This document shows, in pieces, positions 1 through 4,584 of a stretch of 6,228 nt of DNA. The stretch spans positions 1-6,228 of the forward strand of contig CAYMJO010000051.1 in NCBI GenBank assembly GCA_964391305.1, written 5' to 3'. The notes beneath the pieces are model-generated. The model did no database searches. It saw nothing but the letters and a program-made list of their open reading frames with translations, and was not told the origin of the DNA. This DNA is from CAYMJO01 sp964391305 (lineage in GTDB: Bacteria > Patescibacteriota > CALEFQ01). Position 1 is the stretch's first letter. Each line of letters starts with the position of its first letter. Made by a program: the position numbers and the translations under genes.

Positions 1-36
1 GGACGGCTACGAGGTCTGCCGCCGCCTGCGCGCCGG
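1..36 (+). other. GC-rich terminal segment encoding a receiver-domain-like peptide; probable chimeric join
   Basis: Twenty-nine of these 36 bases are G or C, against 12 of 44 in the bases that follow (37-80). Read on the plus strand from base 2, the segment gives DGYEVCRRLRA, the hallmark phrase of response-regulator receiver domains, and every codon of it ends in G or C. Family similarity stops there. The frame stays open to a TAA at 104-106, but the residues after it (GYGCFEKIRHTFKF) do not resemble a receiver domain, which normally continues with a short loop and a hydrophobic strand. Composition, codon use and orientation all differ from the rest of the window. The simplest reading is a short piece of a high-GC genome joined to the end of this contig by assembly or library chimerism. 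A genuine truncated gene is possible but less likely. Confidence 0.55.
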
Positions 37-115
37 TTATGGTTGTTTTGAAAAAATTAGGCACACGTTTAAGTTTGTTAAGTTTATTGAGAACAGAGCT
101 CCTTAATATAAAATC
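37..115. other. Intergenic sequence downstream of porD, no gene seen
   Basis: This AT-rich stretch follows the porD stop codon. On the minus strand an AAGGAG motif lies at 99-104, resembling a ribosome binding site for a gene that should follow porD. No ATG, GTG or TTG sits at a suitable distance and no open frame of useful length follows. Related oxidoreductase operons place the alpha-subunit gene here. The sequence instead reaches the GC-rich terminal segment within 80 bases. The stretch also has a 9-bp tandem near-repeat (AAGTTTGTT, AAGTTTATT at 71-79 and 80-88) and most of one copy of a 41-bp dispersed repeat. No terminator-like hairpin was found. Confidence 0.5.
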
Positions 116-121
116 TTAATC
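81..121 (+). repeat. 41-bp imperfect repeat, copy A (inverted relative to copy B at 1670-1710)
   Basis: This segment aligns without gaps to the reverse complement of 1670-1710, with 32 of 41 bases identical. The outer blocks are perfect: AGTTTATTGAG (11 of 11) at one end and AATCTTAATC (10 of 10) at the other. The copy overlaps the porD stop codon at 116-118. Both copies share the pattern TTTATT-N18-TATRAA, which could be a weak promoter-like signal, but here it would fire away from any gene. The nature of the repeat is unknown. Confidence 0.5.
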
Positions 122-400
122 GGCTTTCATAACAATTACCTTTGGCTTCACCGGGCAAACCTGCGCACACACGCCACAACCTTTGCAGTATTCCAAATCA
201 ACATAATCAATCTTCTCGTTCTTGATCTTCCAGCAAACCTCTGGACAAAAATTATAGCAAAACAAACACTGGACGCATTTTTCGACATCCCGAACGGGAA
301 TCTTTCCTGCTCTCCATGTTTTTGTCTTATACTCGATAGAAGACCCCGGTATATCTAGACGCCCTCCTTTTTCAATTTTTTTTCGGTTTTTTGAAAACAT
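116..400 (-). CDS. porD: 2-oxoacid:ferredoxin oxidoreductase, delta (ferredoxin-like) subunit, probably pyruvate-specific
   Basis: This is the electron-transfer subunit of a cytoplasmic pyruvate:ferredoxin oxidoreductase of the multi-subunit archaeal/Thermotoga type. It carries two [4Fe-4S] clusters that pass electrons from the thiamine-diphosphate site to free ferredoxin. The 94 residues hold two CxxCxxCxxxCP motifs, at Cys42-45-48-52 and Cys72-75-78-82, with the family phrases DYxDLEYCKGCGVC. The N-terminal KGGRLDIPGSS and YKTKTWR segment is typical of PorD and absent from simple ferredoxins. The ATG at 400 gives an N-terminus of the same length as I recall for Thermotoga PorD, which supports this start despite no Shine-Dalgarno site. 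A GGAGG-like run inside the gene (about 363-370) has no start codon after it and just encodes KGG. porC lies 157 bp upstream. Substrate is inferred from the pduL-ackA neighbours; 2-oxoisovalerate or 2-oxoglutarate versions look similar. Confidence 0.93.
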   Translation of the reverse strand: MFSKNRKKIEKGGRLDIPGSSIEYKTKTWRAGKIPVRDVEKCVQCLFCYNFCPEVCWKIKNEKIDYVDLEYCKGCGVCAQVCPVKPKVIVMKAD

Positions 401-442
401 AGTACAAAAATATCAAAGCTCAAGGCTCAAAGTCCCAAAAAA

Positions 443-470
443 ATTACAAAGTTCAAATGTCGAATGTCAA
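443..470 (-). promoter_or_regulatory. Candidate sigma-70-type promoter for porD
   Basis: On the minus strand there is a perfect -35 hexamer TTGACA (470 to 465), a 16-base spacer, and TGTAAT (448 to 443), which matches the -10 consensus at five of six positions. Transcription would start near 436, leaving a leader of about 36 bases before the porD ATG at 400. It is the best promoter match I found in the window. The surrounding repeat is rich in TTTGTCA/TTGACA strings, so a chance match is possible. Confidence 0.4.
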
Positions 471-498
471 AAAATGACAAATGTCAAATTTTGGAACT

Positions 499-530
499 TC
501 CCGCCGCAGCGGGATCCCGCAACGGCGGGA
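499..530. repeat. Two back-to-back 16-bp GC hairpins
   Basis: Two direct copies of TCCCGC-N4-GCGGGA lie end to end: 499-514 with loop CGCA and 515-530 with loop AACG. Each forms a perfect 6-bp stem with a 4-base loop. The pair can also fold as one long nested hairpin, because TCCCGCCG (499-506) pairs with CGGCGGGA (523-530) around a perfect 12-bp palindrome (509-520). Either fold is stable in a porC-porD transcript and could affect termination or mRNA stability. No T-run follows directly on either strand, so it is not a standard intrinsic terminator. Confidence 0.85.
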
Positions 531-557
531 CCTTTGAGTTTTGGGCTTTGGGTTTTG

Positions 558-1130
558 TCATTTGTCATTAACAAAACGATATCCTTCCTCAACAGCCCTC
601 ACATTCGCCTCGGTCATTTCCTCTCCCAATTTTTTAAAAAATTTTTCTCTAATAACCTTTTTTAATCCTTCAATTTCAACTAATCCCACAAGTTTCGCAA
701 AAGCCCCAAGAAGAACTGTATTTGGAATGTCTTTTCCGAGAATTCCGAGCGCAATTTTGCTCGCATCAATTGAACAAATTCCACCAGCGAAACCAAATTC
801 TACAGAAAGATCTTCGGATGACTTTTTTGTATTTATGATTAAAATACCGTCATCATCAAGTCCTTCTAAAACATTAACCGCTCCAAGCAGTGTCTCATTT
901 ATAACTATAACACACTTGGGAGTATAAATATTGCAATGAACACGAATCGGCTCATCGGAAATGCGGACATACGCTTCAACCGGCGCTCCCATGCGCTCTG
1001 GACCGTATTGAGGGAACGCCTGCACAAACTTGCCCTGCTTCGCCGCAACGGCAGCCAAAAAATCAGCTGCGGATTTCGCTCCTTGCCCAGCTCGACCGTG
1101 TATTCTTATTTCATAGTTTTTAGTTTTCAT
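558..1130 (-). CDS. porC: 2-oxoacid:ferredoxin oxidoreductase, gamma subunit, probably pyruvate-specific
   Basis: This subunit of the cytoplasmic pyruvate:ferredoxin oxidoreductase helps form the active-site and CoA-binding region with the alpha and beta subunits. It has no cofactor of its own. From the ATG at 1130 it is 190 residues, about normal for PorC. Family motifs are HGRAGQGAKSAA (11-22), AFPQYGPERMGAPVEAYVRIS-type sequence (39-59) and IPNTVLLGAFAKLVG (135-149). An in-frame TTG at 1163 would add 11 residues (SRRISVCVNE) unlike the family start, so I prefer the ATG. Neither start has a Shine-Dalgarno site. The final residues NDK and the TGA come from the intergenic repeat that begins here. 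It lies 78 bp downstream of the calcium-repeat gene and 157 bp upstream of porD. POR is inferred over VOR or KOR from the acetate genes nearby. Confidence 0.92.
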   Translation of the reverse strand: MKTKNYEIRIHGRAGQGAKSAADFLAAVAAKQGKFVQAFPQYGPERMGAPVEAYVRISDEPIRVHCNIYTPKCVIVINETLLGAVNVLEGLDDDGILIINTKKSSEDLSVEFGFAGGICSIDASKIALGILGKDIPNTVLLGAFAKLVGLVEIEGLKKVIREKFFKKLGEEMTEANVRAVEEGYRFVNDK

Positions 1131-1143
1131 TTCGTTTACACAA

Positions 1144-1155
1144 ACGGATATCCGT
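1144..1155. promoter_or_regulatory. 12-bp perfect palindrome upstream of porC
   Basis: ACGGATATCCGT is a perfect palindrome that ends 13 bases before the porC ATG, in the 78-bp gap after the calcium-repeat gene. It overlaps an adjacent 8-bp palindrome, GTCTAGAC (1154-1161). The position would suit an operator or a small leader hairpin, but there is no second copy in the window and no regulator gene. The functional reading is weak. Confidence 0.2.
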
Positions 1156-1208
1156 CTAGACAAAAATTACTACGATCCCAAAACGTAAAGGATTGGGTTT
1201 TAAATATA

Positions 1209-1640
1209 TTATTTACCATTTGGATTATACCCTTCTCGAACTTCAACTCCATCATCATAGCCATCTCCATCCGTATCGGCATTTTCCGGATCCGTGCCAT
1301 GTTTCTTCAGCTCATCATAATCTGTAAGTCCATCGTTATCTGTATCAGAATCTTTGGGATCTGTTTTTCCATTATCAATTTCTTCTTTGTCCGTCAAACT
1401 ATCGTTGTCAGTATCTGAATTCAGCGCATTCGTGCCGATATTCTGCTCTTCATTATCGGAAAGACCATCTGCATCGGAATCCCTTGAAACAGGATTGGTA
1501 ACACCGGTCGCGGATTGCTCAGGGGAATTTGCCGCATTTTCACTGCCTCGCAAGTCTTTGCATGAAAAACCAAGACCGCTCAATGACAAAAATATTATGC
1601 TCATAAAAGATACAACGAAAATTTTAGACGGAATAGACAT
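1209..1640 (-). CDS. Secreted thrombospondin type 3 / calcium-binding repeat protein, possible lipoprotein
   Basis: The 143-residue protein has a hydrophobic N-terminal signal segment (about 7-26) ending at Cys27 in LGFSC. This is a loose lipobox, so lipid anchoring is possible but not certain. After a Ser/Asn/Gly-rich linker (30-52) come four acidic repeats of the DxDxDGxxDxxE type, starting at Asp54, Asp76, Asp99 and Asp122, about 23 residues apart. In the family these loops bind Ca2+ outside the membrane. The second copy has Ser81 where Gly is usual. The chain ends in VREGYNPNGK, a tail I associate with Patescibacteria surface proteins. Partner and exact role are unknown; cell-surface attachment or structure is a guess. 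It sits between ackA and porC on the same strand, an odd place in an energy-metabolism cluster. No Shine-Dalgarno site precedes the ATG. Confidence 0.85.
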   Translation of the reverse strand: MSIPSKIFVVSFMSIIFLSLSGLGFSCKDLRGSENAANSPEQSATGVTNPVSRDSDADGLSDNEEQNIGTNALNSDTDNDSLTDKEEIDNGKTDPKDSDTDNDGLTDYDELKKHGTDPENADTDGDGYDDGVEVREGYNPNGK

Positions 1641-1761
1641 CTCGGAAAAATAAGAAAGATAATTAAATGGATTAAGATTTCATACCGCTGAACTCTGCAC
1701 TCAATAAACTCCGCCAAATTTTTCGCCGATTCGGGATCGCGCCCACGGACGAGGAATAAAA
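1641..1761. other. Intergenic region between ackA and the calcium-repeat gene
   Basis: This 121-bp gap holds copy B of the 41-bp repeat and a more GC-rich block (about 1684-1757). That block is open in two frames with protein-like content: minus strand VRGRDPESAKNLAEFIE and plus strand LNKLRQIFRRFGIAPTDEE, the latter ending in TAA at 1757-1759. Neither frame has a usable ATG, GTG or TTG, so I call no gene. A gene remnant or coding-like chance sequence are both possible. I see no strong terminator after ackA. Confidence 0.4.
1670..1710 (-). repeat. 41-bp imperfect repeat, copy B
   Basis: On the minus strand this copy matches 81-121 at 32 of 41 bases without gaps, including perfect terminal blocks AGTTTATTGAG and AATCTTAATC. 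It lies 30 bases upstream of the start of the calcium-repeat gene. Its TTTATT-N18-TATGAA pattern (TATGAA at 1684 to 1679) would place a transcript start near 1671, about 30 bases before that gene's ATG. It could therefore act as a weak promoter, though the -35 match is poor. Confidence 0.5.
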
Positions 1762-2811
1762 TTAAGAAACTTTTTCAGCCACGGCTTCCGCGATCACTTT
1801 TTCCTCTTCAGTCTTAATATGTAAAATCGGAATATTTTCAATCATTTTGAAATCATTCGTAACCATGTTCCTAATTTTCTCACTGCCAAATCCAATTGCG
1901 CCGGTAAAAACGACCGCATCGACATTGTTCAAAATCGCCATGTATGATCCTATGTATTTTTTTATTTTGTATGCATACATTTCCAACGCGAGTCTCGCTT
2001 TTTCGTTTCCCCCTTCCGCCGCTTCCAATATTGCTACCATACCATTTCCAATTTCTGAAACCGCGCACACGCCGGATTCCTTATTCATAAGGCTATAAAC
2101 ATCATCGGAAGTTAGACCCTCTTCTTTTTGTAAAAAAATAGGAATCGCGGCATCGATATCACCGCTTCGAGTCATCATGATAAGACCTTCCATTGGAGTA
2201 AATCCCATACTCGTGTCAATTGGCTTTCCAGCTTTAATCGCTGTCATGCTCGCGCCGCCTCCAAGATGAATAGTAATCAAATTTATATCTTCAAGCTTCT
2301 TTTCCAATTCCTCCGCGGCTCTCTCGCTCACATATTCGTGCGAAATGCCATGAAAACCATACTTGCGAATCTTATATCGCTTAACATATTTCCATGGAAT
2401 GGCGTAATGGAACGCGACCTCTGGCAAATTCCTGAAAAACGCGGTATCAAAAACTGCAACGTTCGGTATATTTTGCCCGAGTATTTTCCAGCTTGCTTCT
2501 ACACAGAAAATATTCGGCGGATTATGAAGCGGCGCTAAGTTGCTGCAACTTTTTATGCTCTCAATATTTTTTTTATCTAAAATCATCGGCTCAAAAAACG
2601 CGGCGCCGCCATGGACAATTCTGTGCCCAACGAACTTGATGTCATTCCCATTCCCCAAATCATCCATGGCAATTTGAAACGCCTCTTCATGATTTTTAAC
2701 TTTGGATCCAATGTCTCTCACAACCCCCTTTTTCAAAACATCAAAAGACGACTCTTTTACAAGGGCATATTTTAACGACGTACTCCCAGAATTGATCACT
2801 AAAATAGACAT
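1762..2811 (-). CDS. ackA: Acetate kinase (divergent, short form)
   Basis: It converts acetyl-phosphate and ADP to acetate and ATP in the cytoplasm, the ATP-yielding last step of acetate fermentation. From the ATG at 2811 it is 349 residues, short against about 400 for most AckA, with much of the loss near the C-terminus. The frame is open for 26 more codons upstream, overlapping pduL, but that lysine-rich extension is not family-like, whereas MSILVINSGSTSLKY is the usual start. Conserved sites are Asn7, Arg64 (GHRIVHGG), His96 (APLHNP), Asp122 (FDTAF), His154 (YGFHGISH), His182, Arg215 (TRSGDID) and Glu336. Two nucleotide/phosphate motifs differ: HLGNG is HLGGG (Gly185 for Asn) and TGGIGEN is TGAIGFG (303-309). 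Butyrate or propionate kinase activity cannot be excluded, but the DTSMGFTPMEG signature is acetate-kinase type. It lies 61 bp after pduL. Confidence 0.92.
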   Translation of the reverse strand: MSILVINSGSTSLKYALVKESSFDVLKKGVVRDIGSKVKNHEEAFQIAMDDLGNGNDIKFVGHRIVHGGAAFFEPMILDKKNIESIKSCSNLAPLHNPPNIFCVEASWKILGQNIPNVAVFDTAFFRNLPEVAFHYAIPWKYVKRYKIRKYGFHGISHEYVSERAAEELEKKLEDINLITIHLGGGASMTAIKAGKPIDTSMGFTPMEGLIMMTRSGDIDAAIPIFLQKEEGLTSDDVYSLMNKESGVCAVSEIGNGMVAILEAAEGGNEKARLALEMYAYKIKKYIGSYMAILNNVDAVVFTGAIGFGSEKIRNMVTNDFKMIENIPILHIKTEEEKVIAEAVAEKVS

Positions 2812-2872
2812 AAAAACAGTACTCAGTTTCTTTCTTAAAAAAAATTCTTTCTTTCGTAAAAATTCAATATTG

Positions 2873-3457
2873 CTACCGATTTGAGCCAATCACAATCTTG
2901 CCTTCCGATCTCCCTGAAATTCCCGCCGCATTTCCTTCATCCGTATCCAAGTGAACGCTTTTTTTGTATCCCTCGGAGACACGCGCCTCAATATTATCAA
3001 ATACAAGTCCGCGCTTTCCCCCAATCTTCACAGAAACATCTTGGCCATCTTGAATGCCAAGTTTTTCAGAATCATGCAAAGATAAATGAATATGACGTTT
3101 TGCGACAATCATGCCTTCGACAAGATCGACTTCGCCGTTTGGTCCTATAATCTTGACCGGGGCGGAGCTTTCGAGATCTCCCGATATACGAAGCGGCACT
3201 TTCGTTCCAAGCAATCTCGCTTCAGTATGGGAAACTTCAACTTGCGTCTTTTCCCTTACTGGACCAACAACCCGAACTCCTTCGATAGGCTCTTCGGAAG
3301 CTCCCCTGATCGTGACCTTATCCTTTGACGCAAACTCATCCGCCTGTGAAAGCTTTTTATGAACTTCAAGTCTATACCCCTCGCCAAAAAGCGCCTCAAG
3401 ATCATTTTGAGAAAGATGCATGTGTCTGGCTGAAATTTCTATGGGAACTTTTGCCAT
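2873..3457 (-). CDS. pduL: Phosphate propanoyltransferase / phosphotransacetylase of the PduL type
   Basis: It exchanges CoA for phosphate on an acyl-CoA, here most likely acetyl-CoA to acetyl-phosphate, feeding AckA. The 194 residues contain both halves of the PduL double beta-barrel. Zinc-binding motifs are RHMHLS (His12, His14) and RHIHLS (His122, His124), with Glu79 in HTEARLL and His169 in HLDTDEGNAAG as further probable ligands. The protein begins directly at VPIEISARHMHLS, with no N-terminal encapsulation peptide, and no shell-protein gene is nearby. It should therefore be cytosolic and not part of a microcompartment. The ATG at 3457 is the natural start; no Shine-Dalgarno site is seen. 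It lies 97 bp downstream of the PfkB gene, a gap with two dyad elements, and 61 bp upstream of ackA. It replaces the unrelated Pta in the acetate pathway. Confidence 0.94.
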   Translation of the reverse strand: MAKVPIEISARHMHLSQNDLEALFGEGYRLEVHKKLSQADEFASKDKVTIRGASEEPIEGVRVVGPVREKTQVEVSHTEARLLGTKVPLRISGDLESSAPVKIIGPNGEVDLVEGMIVAKRHIHLSLHDSEKLGIQDGQDVSVKIGGKRGLVFDNIEARVSEGYKKSVHLDTDEGNAAGISGRSEGKIVIGSNR

Positions 3458-3498
3458 ATCACAAATTTGTTGGTATATACAAAATATTTAGAATTTTA

Positions 3499-3518
3499 GC
3501 TCGCGAAAAATCGCAAGC
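3499..3518. promoter_or_regulatory. 8-bp stem hairpin in the pduL leader
   Basis: On the minus strand GCTTGCGA-TTTT-TCGCGAGC forms an 8-bp stem with one G-T pair and a 4-base loop, 41 bases before the pduL ATG. TAAAATTC follows, not a T-run, so it is a poor intrinsic terminator. It could stabilise a processed pduL-ackA message or act as an attenuator-like element. A TTGCGA inside it could also serve as a weak -35 box. Confidence 0.35.
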
Positions 3519-3531
3519 ATTTCTCATTCCT

Positions 3532-3546
3532 TTGAGATAATCTCAA
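3532..3546. promoter_or_regulatory. 15-bp perfect dyad between the PfkB gene and pduL
   Basis: TTGAGAT-A-ATCTCAA has perfect 7-bp arms around one central base. It sits just after the PfkB-kinase stop codon (3555-3557) and 75 bases before pduL. The size fits an operator for a dimeric regulator. No matching second site was seen, so chance is a real alternative. Confidence 0.25.
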
Positions 3547-3554
3547 TCTTAAAA

Positions 3555-4553
3555 TCAAACTTTATTTACCTCAACATCGCCGATTTTTTCATCAATTTCT
3601 TCCAATATCATCAGTCCATTCTGCGCACCGAACTCCCTCGTCACCGCCGCTGAATTCACAATCGCCATTTTGAGCGCGCGTGGAATATCATTTTTTAAAT
3701 ATAAGCCCGCGACAAATGTCGAGCCAAATGAATCTCCGGCACCAGTCGTGTCAACTGTATCAACTTTATAAATTTTTGAAAAATACAAATCCTTTTTATC
3801 AAAAACGTACGCGCCTTTTTTACCATCTGTGATCGCGACGATTTTCGGGCCAAGCTTGGAAATTTTTCTCGCGAGCAAAACGAAATCCTCGATATCTTCT
3901 TTGCCATTAACTTGAGTTAATTCAATCGCTTCGTCTTTATTTAATACTATAACATCCGTGCGATCTAAAAATTTCAAAATTTTGTCTCTTGCGGCAACCT
4001 GCGCAAAGCCGGGATTAAAAGCAAGCTTCACGTCATTTTTTGAAACAAAATCGGAAACGGCGTCAAGATTCTTGTACCAATTTTTTCCAGAAAGAGAGCT
4101 CACATAAATCCATTTTGGATTGGCTTTTTTTAAAACTTCGGGACCGACAGCGAGTTTCTCATTTGCGCCGCGATCCATGAGAATAATATGTTCATTGGAC
4201 TTCATATCTTGAATCAAAAACGAAAGACCAGTCGTATCAGTCTCCTGTCTTTGCATAAAATCGGTGCCAACGTCATAATTGCGAAGCTTGCCGATAATAC
4301 CCTCTCCACGCTCGTCACGTCCAATAGAAGAGCAAACGGCGGCGCTTATTCCCTGTTTCGTAAAATTGATCGCGCAGTTGCACGCGCTTCCACCAAGATT
4401 GTAATGAACCTTTTTAGCCTTGATTTTCGCTCCAAGCTCAAATCCAAGCAACATCTGCTTTGTAAGATCCTTGGGATTTTTTATGATTTCTCCCTGATCA
4501 AGCTCAAAAGCGACATCTTCAAAAGAACTGCCGATTGTTAAAACATCATACAT
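3555..4553 (-). CDS. PfkB/ribokinase-family carbohydrate kinase
   Basis: This enzyme transfers phosphate from ATP to a sugar, sugar phosphate or nucleoside; the exact substrate is not readable from sequence. From the ATG at 4553 it is 332 residues. It has the N-terminal family strand DVLTIG, the substrate-side glycine motif NLGGSACNCA (52-61), NPGFAQ (180-185), VLNKDEA (203-209) and the C-terminal signature DTTGAGDSFGSTF (268-280), with Asp274 as the probable catalytic base and GAG as the anion hole. Between strand 1 and the GG motif lies a lid segment (LGFELGAKIKAKKVHY) longer than in ribokinase. An in-frame TTG at 4571 would add six residues, but MYDVLTIG is the better start. The gap to gpmI is 31 bp, so the two are probably co-transcribed. 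Placement beside gpmI suggests a glycolytic or pentose role; ribokinase, nucleoside kinase and 6-phosphofructokinase remain open. Confidence 0.88.
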   Translation of the reverse strand: MYDVLTIGSSFEDVAFELDQGEIIKNPKDLTKQMLLGFELGAKIKAKKVHYNLGGSACNCAINFTKQGISAAVCSSIGRDERGEGIIGKLRNYDVGTDFMQRQETDTTGLSFLIQDMKSNEHIILMDRGANEKLAVGPEVLKKANPKWIYVSSLSGKNWYKNLDAVSDFVSKNDVKLAFNPGFAQVAARDKILKFLDRTDVIVLNKDEAIELTQVNGKEDIEDFVLLARKISKLGPKIVAITDGKKGAYVFDKKDLYFSKIYKVDTVDTTGAGDSFGSTFVAGLYLKNDIPRALKMAIVNSAAVTREFGAQNGLMILEEIDEKIGDVEVNKV

Positions 4554-4584
4554 AGCTTTTAATTTTACCAACTAAAAATTAATT

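Larger units (their letters stand above)
411..569. repeat. CAAAG-type intergenic repeat with central twin hairpins, between porC and porD
   Basis: The 158-bp gap between porC and porD is almost entirely repetitive. The left arm (411-498) is a degenerate run of CAAAG/CAAAT units every 7 to 9 bases (TCAAAGC, TCAAAGT, ACAAAGT, TCAAATGT, GACAAATGT). The right arm (531-569), read on the opposite strand, has the same kind of units (ACAAATGACAAAACCC, then CAAAGCCCAAAAC). An 11-bp perfect inverted repeat, AATGACAAATG at 473-483 and its complement at 559-569, encloses the GC-rich centre. The whole is therefore roughly mirror-symmetric around two hairpins at 499-530. It encodes nothing convincing. It resembles low-complexity intergenic elements I associate with Patescibacteria genomes, but I cannot name a family. 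Confidence 0.75.

Noticed and set aside
363..370. Strong Shine-Dalgarno-like AAAGGAGG inside porD as evidence of a later start
   Set aside because: No ATG, GTG or TTG follows at a usable distance. A later start would cut the conserved GGxxDIPGSS region.
411..569. CRISPR array
   Set aside because: The units are only 7 to 9 bases, degenerate and contiguous, with no spacers of uniform length and no cas genes.
1177..1200. Plus-strand hairpin CCCAA...TTGGG followed by TTTT, resembling a terminator
   Set aside because: The stem is only 5 bp with an 11-base loop, and no plus-strand gene exists for it to end. On the minus strand it lacks a T-run.
541..1418. Plus-strand open frames of 128 and 160 codons over porC and the calcium-repeat gene
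   Set aside because: They are antisense shadows. Their translations are low-complexity and hydrophobic or Ser-rich, with no family motifs, while the minus-strand frames carry clear motifs.
2812..2889. N-terminal extension of ackA into pduL
   Set aside because: The extra 26 residues are Lys/Phe-rich and unlike any acetate kinase start. The internal ATG gives the conserved ILVINSGSTSLKY beginning.
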